64,000 bases of DNA. Source: Dehalogenimonas etheniformans (GTDB taxonomy: Bacteria > Chloroflexota > Dehalococcoidia > Dehalococcoidales > Dehalococcoidaceae). The stretch spans positions 1,860,001 to 1,924,000 of the forward strand of contig NZ_CP058566.2 of NCBI RefSeq assembly GCF_014672715.2, given 5' to 3'. The notes beneath the pieces are model-generated. The model worked only from the letters and a program-made list of their open reading frames with translations, did no database searches and was not told the origin of the DNA. The position numbers were made by a program, and so were the translations under genes. Positions 1-7,935 of the stretch are shown in pieces (positions within the stretch are counted from its first letter, which is position 1; each line of letters opens with the position of its first letter).

Positions 1-270
1 GTGGCATTTGTCATCGGGTTCTTCCGGCGGGATTTCGGCGCCGCCGGATTGTACGCCCTGGCGACCCAGGGGATTCTGACAGGCAACGCCCTCCTCGTCT
101 CGGCGGTGGTAATGACCCTTTTCGTGCCCTGTATCGCCCAGTTCAGCGTGATGATCAAGGAGCGCGGACTTAAAACCGCCCTGGCCATTGCCGGGTTCAT
201 TTTCCCGTTCGCTTTCCTGGTCGGTTTTGTCCTAAACCATGCACTTAATTTACTAGGGATTAACTTATGA
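1..270 (+). CDS. feoB: FeoB ferrous iron transporter, C-terminal end (partial)
   Basis: This is the last 89 residues of a membrane protein whose gene begins before the window; the GTG at base 1 is most likely an internal valine codon. The fragment carries about two hydrophobic helices with a short basic loop (KERGLK) between them, which fits the C-terminal membrane core of FeoB, the GTP-driven Fe(II) importer. Identification relies partly on context: the next two genes are a Cys-rich small protein and a DtxR/FeoA fusion, the usual companions of feoB. The stop codon overlaps the next gene by four bases, so the genes are translationally coupled. The GTPase domain is outside the window and cannot be checked. 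Confidence 0.8.
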   Translation: MAFVIGFFRRDFGAAGLYALATQGILTGNALLVSAVVMTLFVPCIAQFSVMIKERGLKTALAIAGFIFPFAFLVGFVLNHALNLLGINL

Positions 271-464
271 ACGAAACAGGCAATGACAAAATCAAATGCC
301 CTTTTTGCGGCTTCGAGTTCGATGCCGCCTCAGGCACCGGTTATTGCGGTTCCTGCCCCCTGGCCAAAAACTGCAAGCTGCTGCGCTGCCCCAATTGCGC
401 TTACGAGATGCCGGCCGAGACCAAAATCTTTGCGGCGATCAGGAAACTGAGGAGAAAACAATGA
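267..464 (+). CDS. small Cys-rich zinc-ribbon protein of the feo operon
   Basis: A 65-residue protein with seven cysteines: CxxC pairs at residues 11/14, 27/30 and 41/44 plus Cys36. This is a double zinc-ribbon or metal-binding layout. It overlaps feoB by four bases (ATGA) upstream and the DtxR/FeoA gene by four bases downstream, so it sits in the middle of an iron-uptake operon. Small Cys-rich proteins beside feoB are common and often replace FeoC, but the exact role here is not established. It could bind Fe(II), zinc or an Fe-S cluster. The gene is real on the strength of its coupled overlaps and conserved-looking cysteine spacing. Confidence 0.75.
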   Translation: MNETGNDKIKCPFCGFEFDAASGTGYCGSCPLAKNCKLLRCPNCAYEMPAETKIFAAIRKLRRKQ

Positions 465-1123
465 ACATAGACGAACATGGCGAAGAAATCCTGGAAACGA
501 TGTGGATTCGAACGCAGGAGGAAAAGGCTCCGGTGAAGGCTGACGAATTTCAAGCTCACAAAGCCCTTGAGCAACTGATCGAAGGAGGCATGATAATCTC
601 AGCCGGCGATGGTTCACTCGCTCTAACGGAAAAAGGATTGCCCGAGGCCCGCAGCGTCGTGCGCCGCCACCGTCTGGCCGAGAGGTTGCTTTACGACGTC
701 CTGGGCACGCGGGACCGTTTGATGCACGACAAGGCCTGCAAATTCGAGCACTTGCTCGACAAAGGGCTAGACGAAAATATCTGCATCCTGCTCGGTCATC
801 CGAAGGTTTGCCCGCACAACAAGCCGATCCCCGCTGGCAGATGCTGCCAGGAAGCCGCCGGGAAGCCGCAAAAACTGGTGTCCCCGCTTTCCGAATTGCG
901 GCCGGGTCAACACGGAACCGTGGCATACCTCTATGCCCCGGAAGCTGGCAAACTGCAAAAATTGATGGCGATGGGGGTTTTGCCGGGGGCGCCGGTCAAA
1001 CTCATCCAGAGCTTCCCCTCTTACGTGTTCCAGGCTGGCATGAGCCAGTTCGCCACCGACCGCGAGATGTCTGACGCTATTTACGTGCGCCTGACCGAGG
1101 AGCAGCGCCCGATTGCGCGATAA
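461..1123 (+). CDS. DtxR-family metal-dependent regulator fused to a FeoA (SH3-like) domain
   Basis: A 220-residue protein. Residues 1-65 form a winged-helix-like segment, residues 66-135 contain the DtxR-type helical metal-binding/dimerisation region (RHRLAERLLYDVLG, CKFEH, a Cys-rich stretch ending GRCC), and residues about 140-215 form a FeoA-like SH3 domain (LSELRPGQHGTVAYLY; MGVLPGAPVKLIQS). DtxR-type proteins sense Fe(II) or Mn(II) and repress uptake genes, so this protein probably autoregulates the feo operon while its FeoA part contacts FeoB; that dual role is inference. The ATG at 461 overlaps the previous stop (ATGA) and follows GAGGAGA; the longer open frame upstream is in the wrong frame to be coding. 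Confidence 0.85.
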   Translation: MNIDEHGEEILETMWIRTQEEKAPVKADEFQAHKALEQLIEGGMIISAGDGSLALTEKGLPEARSVVRRHRLAERLLYDVLGTRDRLMHDKACKFEHLLDKGLDENICILLGHPKVCPHNKPIPAGRCCQEAAGKPQKLVSPLSELRPGQHGTVAYLYAPEAGKLQKLMAMGVLPGAPVKLIQSFPSYVFQAGMSQFATDREMSDAIYVRLTEEQRPIAR

Positions 1124-1142
1124 CGGAAACGGCTGATATAAT
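1113..1142 (+). promoter_or_regulatory. putative promoter of tRNA-Ala
   Basis: TTGCGC at 1113-1118 and TATAAT at 1137-1142 are separated by 18 bases and lie 16 bases before the tRNA. The -35 box sits inside the end of the preceding coding sequence. Confidence 0.5.
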
Positions 1143-1157
1143 TCAGGCGTCTTTTAT

Positions 1158-1233
1158 GGGGCTGTAGCTCAGCTGGGAGAGCGCCGCCTTTGCAAGGCGG
1201 ATGTCAGGGGTTCGAGCCCCCTCAGCTCCACCA
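1158..1233 (+). tRNA. tRNA-Ala (anticodon TGC)
   Basis: A full cloverleaf: acceptor GGGGCTG pairs with CAGCTCC, the anticodon arm GCCGCC-TTTGCAA-GGCGG gives anticodon TGC, and the T arm is AGGGG-TTCGAGC-CCCCT. The 3' CCA (1231-1233) is encoded. Confidence 0.97.
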
Positions 1234-1319
1234 ATAGTTCAACAGGAAGATCCTTCCATCCCGATTTCTCTAGACCGTACCCGGTATCCTTTTTCCGCCG
1301 ATTTCGTTAATATGGTTGG

Positions 1320-1829
1320 ATGAAATCCAAACGATTCTTACCCCTATTGGTATCTCTGACGCTAGTCTTGGGCTTGATCGCCTCCGGTTGCGCCGGACGA
1401 GGGGGGGAGGGATTCGCCATATACCTGACCGGTCGGGACCCTGCCGGCACCTGGTCCCCGGCTTCATCGCCTGAGATTAGCGGCGCGCCTGTCATCACCC
1501 TAGTGGATATTCAATCGTATGACAGGAACCACCACTGGTTGACGCTGACCAGTACCGCCATCGAAAGGTTAGCTGGACTCGACGTGCCGGTCGGCGGTAA
1601 GGGATTTGCCGTCTGTGTCGATAAGGAAGTGATCTACACCGGGGCGTTTTGGACGCCGATGTCGTCGCTGTCTTACAACGGCCCGGTGATAGTACAACCG
1701 ACAAAAGGCCAGGATTCGAGAGTTTTGACGATTGAACTCGGTTACCCCTCCAGTGCCTATGTCACAGCTTCAGATCCGAGGTCGGACCCCAGGGTTCTGG
1801 AGGGTCTGGCGGGGAGATTGGTCGGGTAG
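1320..1829 (+). CDS. predicted lipoprotein of unknown function
   Basis: A 169-residue protein with a lipoprotein signal peptide: basic start MKSKR, a hydrophobic core and the lipobox IASGC with Cys at residue 24, so it should be anchored outside the cytoplasmic membrane. The mature part has no motif that I recognise; a segment around residues 80-105 (TSTAIERLAGLDVPVGGKGF) could be part of a small alpha/beta substrate-binding or SecD-like domain, but this is a guess. It stands alone between tRNA-Ala and the antiporter gene with its own spacing on both sides. Confidence 0.7.
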   Translation: MKSKRFLPLLVSLTLVLGLIASGCAGRGGEGFAIYLTGRDPAGTWSPASSPEISGAPVITLVDIQSYDRNHHWLTLTSTAIERLAGLDVPVGGKGFAVCVDKEVIYTGAFWTPMSSLSYNGPVIVQPTKGQDSRVLTIELGYPSSAYVTASDPRSDPRVLEGLAGRLVG

Positions 1830-1915
1830 CACCAGCCGGCGTTTCAAACCTGCTTCTGCCGTGACATTCTTCGTGATAGAATGAGACACTTCTGGGCTTC
1901 ACCGGAGATGTCTCT

Positions 1916-3613
1916 TTGGAAAACCTTGGCCTTGGATTTGAACTCATCATCGTGTTGGTGGCCGCGGTAGCCGGAGGCATCCTTGCCCACCGTCTAAAAC
2001 TACCGGTGCTTCTCGGCTACCTTATCGCAGGTATCCTTGTGAGCCCCCATGGCCTGGGATTGGTCCAGGACACGGACGCCATCGAAAACCTGGCGAGCCT
2101 CGGCGTCATCCTGCTTCTTTTCACCCTGGGTCTCGAGTTTTCGCTCGACGAGTTGAGGCGCATCGGCCGGGTGGCGGTGCTGGGGGGAATCGCCCAGATA
2201 TTATTGACAGCCGCCGCGGGTTTCATCCTGGGTAAAGTGCTGGGCTGGCCCACTCCCGAAGCCATTTTCTTCGGTTTCCTCATTTCGCTGTCGTCTACTC
2301 TTATCGTTTTGAAACTGCTCCTCGAACGCGGCGAACTGGATACAATCCACGGACGGGTCATGACCGGCATACTCCTGATGCAGGACCTTTCCCTGGTGCC
2401 GTTGATGATCATCCTGCCTACCCTGGGCAAATCCGGCTCCGAAATCGGCCCGGCTCTTCTCGATGCCGGTGCCAAAGCGGCCGGGTTCGTCGTGGTTATG
2501 GCCGGTTTGGGATTGTTTTTGCTGCCCAAGATCCTCGATAAGGTGGCTCAAGCTCGTTCACGCGAACTGTTCTTGATTACCGTGGTATCGTTGTCTTTGG
2601 CAGCGGCGATCACCGCCCAATTTTTCGGGGTTTCCGCCGCGGTCGGGGCATTTATCGCCGGGTTGCTTATCGGCCGCTCGATCTTCGCCCGCCAGGCTTT
2701 AGCAGACATCGTCCCATTCCGGGATGCCTTCGGCGCGCTGTTCTTCGTCTCACTGGGTACTCTGGCGGATCTATCGTTCATCACCAACAACCCCGGTTTG
2801 GTCATTGGCGTCGTCGTCTTCATAATGGTAGTTAAGTTCATTATTTGCGGCGGGGTGCCTTTCGCTTTCGGATACAATGCCCGTACCGCTATCTTCACCG
2901 GGTTCGGATTAACACAAATAGGTGAATTCAGTTTCGTTTTGGCCGGGGTTGGGGTCGCGGCGGGCATATTGCGAGACTCAACATATGCCCTTACTCTTGG
3001 CGCAGCCATCACCACTATGGTATTGACTCCATTCGCTCTAAGCTTGGCTAATTTTTCTTACCGGCAACTTGAACGTTTCCCGCTAGGCCAGAGGCTGATC
3101 AGCTTTCGGGCTTCGACCGATGAAAAGCGCGCAATCCAACCTCTTTCAGGCCATGCCGTGATCTGCGGGGGAGGCCGGTCTGCAGAATCGTTGATAAAAG
3201 TCCTCGGGCGGCGCAATCTATCGCACCTCATTATCGACCTGGACCCCCAGGTCATTACGCGGTTCCGAAAAATGGGCATCCCATGCATTTACGGAGATGC
3301 GTCTAATCCCGATATCCTCGACCGGGCCAGCCTCGAAAAAGCCAAGCTTTTAATCTGCACCTTCCCGAGCTTCCTCGACGTGGAGCTAACGGTGAAGAAT
3401 GCCAGAAACATCAACCCAAAGCTGGATATCGTCGCCAGGGTAGAGCGGGACCGTGACGCCGATTCTCTTCGTAACATCGGGGTGAACGAACTGGTAAAAC
3501 CGGAGTTCGAGTCCAGCCTCGAAATCACCCGCCACTGCCTCCATCGTTACGGGCTGTCAGCGACGGAAATCCAATACCTGTTAAACAGCCTCCGCCAGGG
3601 GACAATGAGCTGA
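1916..3613 (+). CDS. CPA2-family cation/proton antiporter with TrkA-N domain
   Basis: A 565-residue KefB/KefC-like protein. Residues 1 to about 385 hold some 12 hydrophobic helices of the Na+/H+ exchanger fold, and residues from about 413 form a Rossmann-type TrkA-N (RCK) domain that starts HAVICGGGRSAESL and contains a GDASNPDIL-type loop. Proteins of this family exchange K+ or Na+ for H+ and are gated by NAD(H) or another nucleotide at the RCK domain; the ion is not readable from sequence. The start is TTG at 1916, eight bases after GGAG; the ATG at 1908 is in another frame. It appears to be a single-gene unit. Confidence 0.88.
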   Translation: MENLGLGFELIIVLVAAVAGGILAHRLKLPVLLGYLIAGILVSPHGLGLVQDTDAIENLASLGVILLLFTLGLEFSLDELRRIGRVAVLGGIAQILLTAAAGFILGKVLGWPTPEAIFFGFLISLSSTLIVLKLLLERGELDTIHGRVMTGILLMQDLSLVPLMIILPTLGKSGSEIGPALLDAGAKAAGFVVVMAGLGLFLLPKILDKVAQARSRELFLITVVSLSLAAAITAQFFGVSAAVGAFIAGLLIGRSIFARQALADIVPFRDAFGALFFVSLGTLADLSFITNNPGLVIGVVVFIMVVKFIICGGVPFAFGYNARTAIFTGFGLTQIGEFSFVLAGVGVAAGILRDSTYALTLGAAITTMVLTPFALSLANFSYRQLERFPLGQRLISFRASTDEKRAIQPLSGHAVICGGGRSAESLIKVLGRRNLSHLIIDLDPQVITRFRKMGIPCIYGDASNPDILDRASLEKAKLLICTFPSFLDVELTVKNARNINPKLDIVARVERDRDADSLRNIGVNELVKPEFESSLEITRHCLHRYGLSATEIQYLLNSLRQGTMS

Positions 3614-3751
3614 GCCGCTGCATCACCTCAATCCTTGCGCCCACCGGGAAAATTCTATCAAGTAGAGTCCAAACTTCCAGTCGGCATTACTGTGCAGTGT
3701 AAAGATTTCAATGTAACATGTACTTGTTGAAACATTAGGAGAAAACAAGGT

Positions 3752-4891
3752 ATGTCAACGCGTTGGAAAGTGGCTCTCGGCAGCCTGGTATCGGTAATAC
3801 TCCTGTCCGCCTCTTTCGGCCTGGGCTACATTACCGCGGCTTTCGCTCCTCCCAAGGACAATTATCTCAACCGGGTCGTCGAAGCTTGGGATACCATCAC
3901 CAATCATTACGTAGACCCGACCAAAGTAGCTGAAAACGCACTGGCCGAAGCTGCTATCAAGGGGATGATGGGGTACATCGATGATCCCTATTCCGCTTAT
4001 CTGGATGCCGAGGGTTTTATTGCCTTACAGCAAAATTTCGAGGGTACCTATGTTGGCATTGGCGCCGAAATGGCGGTACGCGACGGCATAGTGATCGCGT
4101 TGACCGTATATCCCGATTCGCCGGCCGCCCGAGCCGGAATTATTCCGGGTGACCACATTACCACCATCGACGGAAAATCGACCGAGGGGTTGACGATCGC
4201 GGAACTGGTACCCCTGGTCCGGGGCGACACCGGCACCCCAGTGACCCTCGGAGTCGATCGGGATGGGACTAATCTGACTTTTACGATGACACGTGAAAAA
4301 ATCACCCCGCCCTCGGTTACCATAGAGCTGAAAGGCACGATCGCTTATATCCAGATCTCAAGTTTTACCGAACACGCCGATGAAGACATGCTCCTGGTCA
4401 TTCAGCAAATAGCCGCCAGCGGCGCTACCGGCATCATCCTGGACCTGCGGGGAAACCCGGGAGGACTTGTAACCACCGTGATCAATATCGCCAGCTATTT
4501 CATCACCGATGGCGTTGTCCTGACAATCCGCGACCGCGACGGCAATACCACAACCTACGATGTAGTGAAGCAGGCGGACACGACGAACCTGCCGATGGTT
4601 GTACTTGTGGACGGTTACTCGGCTTCGGGATCCGAGGTCCTCTCGGGAGCGTTGCAGGACCACCACCGGGCGACGATCGCCGGAGCGCAGACATTCGGCA
4701 AGGGCAGTGTCGACCAGCTATTCGAGCTTCCTGGAGGAACCGGCATTTACCTGACTATCGCCCGTTGGCTGACCCCTGACGGGAATTTGATCGAAGGCCG
4801 GGGGATCACCCCAGACTTTCCATTAGACCTTTCCGGTGCCGAGCTCCTAAATTGGGCGATCGATTTTCTGAACGGGACTAATGTCCCGTAA
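3752..4891 (+). CDS. S41-family C-terminal processing peptidase (CtpA-like)
   Basis: A 379-residue exported serine protease. Residues 5-33 are a signal anchor, residues about 98-180 form a PDZ domain (GTYVGIGAEM; SPAARAGIIPGD), and the S41 catalytic core follows. The Ser-Lys dyad is visible as Ser292 in SASGSE and Lys317 in FGKGSV, and the LRGNPGG motif is at about 232-238. Such proteases trim or degrade proteins with hydrophobic C termini outside the cell membrane. GGAGAAAA just before ATG supports the start. The reading frame ends in its own small hairpin (4871-4888) followed by a strong terminator. Confidence 0.93.
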   Translation: MSTRWKVALGSLVSVILLSASFGLGYITAAFAPPKDNYLNRVVEAWDTITNHYVDPTKVAENALAEAAIKGMMGYIDDPYSAYLDAEGFIALQQNFEGTYVGIGAEMAVRDGIVIALTVYPDSPAARAGIIPGDHITTIDGKSTEGLTIAELVPLVRGDTGTPVTLGVDRDGTNLTFTMTREKITPPSVTIELKGTIAYIQISSFTEHADEDMLLVIQQIAASGATGIILDLRGNPGGLVTTVINIASYFITDGVVLTIRDRDGNTTTYDVVKQADTTNLPMVVLVDGYSASGSEVLSGALQDHHRATIAGAQTFGKGSVDQLFELPGGTGIYLTIARWLTPDGNLIEGRGITPDFPLDLSGAELLNWAIDFLNGTNVP

Positions 4892-4894
4892 AAT

Positions 4895-4926
4895 AAAGAG
4901 GGGAGACCAAATGGTCTCCCCTCTTT
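4895..4926. terminator. bidirectional rho-independent terminator
   Basis: A perfect 14-bp stem (4895-4908 with 4913-4926) around the loop AAAT, rich in A on one side and T on the other. It can end ctpA from the left and the minus-strand gene at 4939-5214 from the right. Confidence 0.85.
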
Positions 4927-4938
4927 AACTGCGCCGCC

Positions 4939-5214
4939 TCAATTGACTGCTGTGTTTTTCAAAACGGAATCCACCAGATCAGCGGTGGTATCCAGGCTAT
5001 CGAGATCTAGAGCGAGGCCGAGTGCCCTAAGTTCGGGGTATCCCATTCCCCTGAACCGTTTTTTGGCGGCCGACCGGCACATCTCGTCGTAAAGATCGGG
5101 CCAATGACTCCCGGCACGATGCGCGCAGGAGAGGATGAATTCGTGGAGTTGGGGGTGGGTCATCACGGCGCGTATTATAACCGACTCCGTTGATACCGAT
5201 TCAAGGCGATTCAC
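4939..5214 (-). CDS. conserved hypothetical protein (91 aa)
   Basis: A small helical-looking protein with no domain that I recognise. It contains HEFILSCAH and a basic KKRFRGMGYPELRALGLAL segment. The longest start is GTG at 5214; an ATG at 5163 (MTHPQLHEF) is equally possible and would give 74 residues. It is convergent with ctpA across a shared terminator and lies downstream of rnpB on the same strand. Coding status is supported by the codon pattern and the terminator placement only. Confidence 0.6.
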   Translation of the reverse strand: MNRLESVSTESVIIRAVMTHPQLHEFILSCAHRAGSHWPDLYDEMCRSAAKKRFRGMGYPELRALGLALDLDSLDTTADLVDSVLKNTAVN

Positions 5215-5399
5215 AACAATTTAACGGCATCGGCACAACCATGTCACGGTTGATGTACAGTATGCCACGTCAGAAAGCCGCAGATTTTTGCACCTGCCAC
5301 ACTGTGACAGGGTAGACATTTAGTCCTGCCAGGCTTGATACTGAATATTGTCGAGGCTGTGTTGACGATGACAAGGGGGAAAGGAAACTAACAAATAGA

Positions 5400-5769
5400 G
5401 CCAAGCAGAGCTATAAGCCGAGTTCTGTATCCCGACGTAATCGGGACGGCAGCCATCTATCTAGTCCTGCCGTTACCGGCAGGCTCATGCGGCCAACCCG
5501 GGGACAGCGCGGACTCGCCTTTATGTCCCCCTATTTGGCCTTGCTCCGGGTGGGGTTTTCACGGCCAAACGGTCTCCCGCCTGCCGGTGAGCTCTTAACT
5601 CGCCATTTCACCCTTGCCCGCATCCCGATATTATCGAGACCGCTGGCGGTATGTTTCTGTGGCACTTTCCGTAGGGTCGCCCCTCCCGGGTGTTACCCGG
5701 CACCCTGTCCGGCGGAGCTCGGACTTTCCTCCCCGATAGATATCGGGGCGTCTGCCCGCTCTGCTTGGC
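5400..5769 (-). ncRNA. rnpB: RNase P RNA (bacterial class A)
   Basis: The minus strand contains the universally conserved 5' element GAGGAAAGTCCGAGCTC (plus-strand positions 5715-5731) and the conserved 3' element ACAGAACTCGGCTTATAG (near 5411-5428). The outermost twelve bases, GCCAAGCAGAGC at the 5' end and GCTCTGCTTGGC at the 3' end, are exact complements and form helix P1, which fixes both ends and a length of about 370 nt. RNase P RNA is the catalytic subunit that matures tRNA 5' ends. Open frames on the plus strand here (for example 5487-5786) are antisense to this RNA and not genes. Confidence 0.96.
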
Positions 5770-5817
5770 AAAATACTCTATTATAAACAGGTTATTATGT
5801 CAATTGAGATAAAAGGG

Positions 5818-6042
5818 CTACTCAACTTTGATCCGGGTCTTCTCTTCTGAGGGTGCACCGGCAGCTTCGGTCTTAGTGATGGCTTCATCAAGTAGGCTGC
5901 GAAGCGCCATGAGCATCTCTCTTTTAGCCCCGATTATGTGCTGGGCCGTTTCACCCTTCATCATCTTAAGATTAGGCGCACGGAGACGGATGACTACCTC
6001 CTCCCCCGGCTGGAAAGAAATCTCGAACATACTGTCACTCAT
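5818..6042 (-). CDS. small hypothetical protein linked to the ArsA-like ATPase
   Basis: A 74-residue acidic/basic mixed protein beginning MSDSMFEISFQPG, with a C-terminal helix rich in Lys and Glu. It starts 12 bases after the stop of the ArsA-like ATPase and is on the same strand, so the two are almost certainly cotranscribed. The first half (EVVIRLRAPNLKM) could be a short beta sheet. I do not recognise a family; a role as partner or adaptor of the ATPase is inference from position only. Confidence 0.65.
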   Translation of the reverse strand: MSDSMFEISFQPGEEVVIRLRAPNLKMMKGETAQHIIGAKREMLMALRSLLDEAITKTEAAGAPSEEKTRIKVE

Positions 6043-6054
6043 TTGTTTCCCTCC

Positions 6055-7266
6055 CTATTGATGTTTTTGTTTCTTGGGAGCTGCACCCTCGACGGCAGGC
6101 GATTCACTCAAAAAATGGATGCGTAGGATGTGGTCATCCATTTTGGCTTCGGAAACCTTCAGGTTGATCAGAACATGGGGTAGAGTAACGGTGCGCCGGT
6201 ACGACCCGACCTTGACATTCAACTCATCCCGGCTGTGGATCAAGGATACCTGTTCTTTGCTAGCAAACGGGAGTTCAAGGTTAAGAACGTATCCATCCTC
6301 GACTTTATCAATCGTTTGGACATGACCCTTATAATAAAACTTAGTAGGGTCTGAATCGCCATAAACCGCCGCCGCCATTCGGCGCAGCATAGCCAAACCC
6401 ACGACTTCCTGGTCCAATAGCGGCATGTTCAGGATCGGCAACGGCGAGAAGGCTTCGTCGATGTATTCGATGTATTTCCGCTGGCTTTCCTTCCAACCGG
6501 TAAAATAAGCGTCGCTGAGAGATTGTGGCAATATGCGGTTGACGATCACCGAATCGGTGGAATAGCCGAATAAGTTGAGGTAGGTCAGAGTCCTCTGCGC
6601 TTCCTTGATAACCATCTTTTCCGGATTGACCACTAGTCTTATTGAAGTTTGTTCTCCATCAAGGAGGAGTTTATGGACATCTTCGAGTTCGGCGTATAGT
6701 TCCACCACCGCATCCATTACTGAATTCGAGGGCAGCGGGATATCCGAAATGGCGCCGACTACAGGCCGCACGACAGCCGCCACTTTGCGTTGCAGCGGGA
6801 ATAGCCGGTTCATCCACCAGTGGAGCATGTCCGGGAACGAAAGCAGCCTCAGTGTCTCCCCGGTTGGCGCAGAATCAACGATAACAACGTCGTAGGTGCC
6901 TTCCCGGCGGTAGCGTTCGATATACAAGAGGTTCGCCAGTTCCTCCATCCCCGGCAGAATGGCTACTTCGTCCGCCACGATGCCGCTCATACCCCGCCAG
7001 GACATCAGGGCGGCAATGTAGCGTTGGATCACGCCCCAGTAGGTCTCCAAAGTCTTGTATATCTCGGTTTCCTGGCCCCAAAGGTTGGGGATGACCTCGC
7101 GAGGTTCGTTGGCCAGTTCAACATCGAGCGAATCAGCCAGGCTGTGGGCGATATCGGTGGAAAGAACGATGGTGCGCTTGCCCATGTCAGCGGCGCGGAC
7201 GGCGGTGGCTGCGGCGAGAGAGGTCTTGCCCACGCCGCCTTTGCCGGTGAAAAGGATGACCCGCAT
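6055..7266 (-). CDS. ArsA/Get3-family ATPase with C-terminal HSP20-like domain
   Basis: A 403-residue P-loop ATPase. The deviant Walker A GKGGVGKT is at residues 8-15, switch I is in STDIAHSLAD and switch II is in VDSAPTGETLRLL. The C-terminal 80 residues (YKGHVQTIDKVEDGYVLNL and onwards) look like the beta-sandwich HSP20-like domain found on many bacterial ArsA homologues. The family includes arsenite pump ATPases and Get3 tail-anchor targeting factors; there is no ArsB gene here and no obvious Cys triad, so an arsenite role is not supported. The ATG at 7266 is preferred because GGAGGG lies six bases before it; a TTG two codons upstream has no spacing for ribosome binding. Confidence 0.87.
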   Translation of the reverse strand: MRVILFTGKGGVGKTSLAAATAVRAADMGKRTIVLSTDIAHSLADSLDVELANEPREVIPNLWGQETEIYKTLETYWGVIQRYIAALMSWRGMSGIVADEVAILPGMEELANLLYIERYRREGTYDVVIVDSAPTGETLRLLSFPDMLHWWMNRLFPLQRKVAAVVRPVVGAISDIPLPSNSVMDAVVELYAELEDVHKLLLDGEQTSIRLVVNPEKMVIKEAQRTLTYLNLFGYSTDSVIVNRILPQSLSDAYFTGWKESQRKYIEYIDEAFSPLPILNMPLLDQEVVGLAMLRRMAAAVYGDSDPTKFYYKGHVQTIDKVEDGYVLNLELPFASKEQVSLIHSRDELNVKVGSYRRTVTLPHVLINLKVSEAKMDDHILRIHFLSESPAVEGAAPKKQKHQ

Positions 7267-7336
7267 AGCCAACCCTCCGATTGACTTTAGAATTCTAAAC
7301 TAAGTATAATTGACACTTGCCTGTAATCAAAACCGC

Positions 7337-7422
7337 GCCGAAGTGGCGGAACGGCAGACGCGCTACGTTCAGGGCGTAGTGTCCGTAAGGGCATGAGAGT
7401 TCAAATCTCTCCTTCGGCACCA
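7337..7422 (+). tRNA. tRNA-Leu (anticodon CAG)
   Basis: A class II tRNA with a long variable arm. Acceptor GCCGAAG pairs with CTTCGGC, the anticodon arm CTACG-TTCAGGG-CGTAG gives CAG, and CCA is encoded at 7420-7422. Confidence 0.95.
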
Positions 7423-7440
7423 ATCGTTCAGGTTTCCCGG

Positions 7441-7517
7441 GCGCTTGTAGCTCAGTTGGATAGAGCGCGGCCCTGCGAAGGCTGAGGTCGTGGGTTCGAG
7501 CCCCGCCAAGCGCGCCA
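7441..7517 (+). tRNA. tRNA-Arg (anticodon GCG)
   Basis: Acceptor GCGCTTG pairs with CAAGCGC; the anticodon arm CGGCC-CTGCGAA-GGCTG reads anticodon GCG for CGC/CGU codons; the T arm is GTGGG-TTCGAGC-CCCGC and CCA is encoded. Most bacteria use an ACG anticodon here (see findings). Confidence 0.92.
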
Positions 7518-7589
7518 TTTCTCCGCCCATCCACGGGCAACTATATTCGAACACCTCCTCGGATCCCATCCTTCTTCATTGCCAAAAAG

Positions 7590-7641
7590 ACACGAGACGC
7601 TTGACAGTACAAACGTACACGTGTGCTATAATATCGCGATG
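7590..7641 (+). repeat. promoter-like repeat element, copy A
   Basis: This stretch reads GACACGAGACGCTTGACA, then 20 bases, then TATAAT (7627-7632), and ends in an ATG six bases later. An inverted second copy lies at about 14984-15034 and shares the left block exactly, the 20-base gap and the CTATAATAT block. The following small frame (7639-7851) contains a degenerate dispersed repeat (VVLNRVKDL-type translation) and is probably not a gene. The rest of 7518-7935 holds nothing else that I can support except the dnaE -10 box. Confidence 0.6.
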
Positions 7642-7913
7642 TTTTCCATTTCTGTCGTCCTGAACAGAGTGAAGGACCTCCATGCAGCATTGTCGACGAC
7701 CACTCTGAAGGATAACAATATCTCTGATCGATGCAGCCCTAGCCGGATTTGTTTCAAGCGAGGTACTTCGGTGAAAGCCGAAGTTGAACGCAAACTCCTA
7801 GTCGTTCCAGTCGATTATCGCAAAAGCGAAAATTCAAAAACAATCTTATGATGATAACCGCTGAAAGCTGATAACCCATGCCTCGTCATGGGACGGATTA
7901 CCGCCCCCGATGG

Positions 7914-7919
7914 TATAAT
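7914..7919 (+). promoter_or_regulatory. putative -10 box of dnaE
   Basis: TATAAT 16 bases before the dnaE ATG would give a leader of only about ten bases. No convincing -35 box is seen. Confidence 0.4.
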
Positions 7920-7935
7920 AAGCCCCGGATTTTTG

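Noticed and set aside
330-926. Minus-strand frame of 198 residues opposite the DtxR/FeoA gene
   Set aside because: A shadow of a well-supported coding sequence; composition is Arg/Pro-rich and without motifs.
5487-5786. Open frame of 99 residues on the plus strand
   Set aside because: It lies antisense across the RNase P RNA gene, whose conserved elements and closing helix are clear.
6055-7266. Arsenite efflux ATPase as part of an ars operon
   Set aside because: No ArsB, ArsD or ArsR nearby and no clear metal-binding Cys triad; the general ArsA/Get3 call is safer.
7579-7851. Plus-strand frame of 90 residues before dnaE
   Set aside because: It starts upstream of the promoter-like repeat and contains a typical repeat-derived translation (VVLNRVKDL); no coding signal otherwise.
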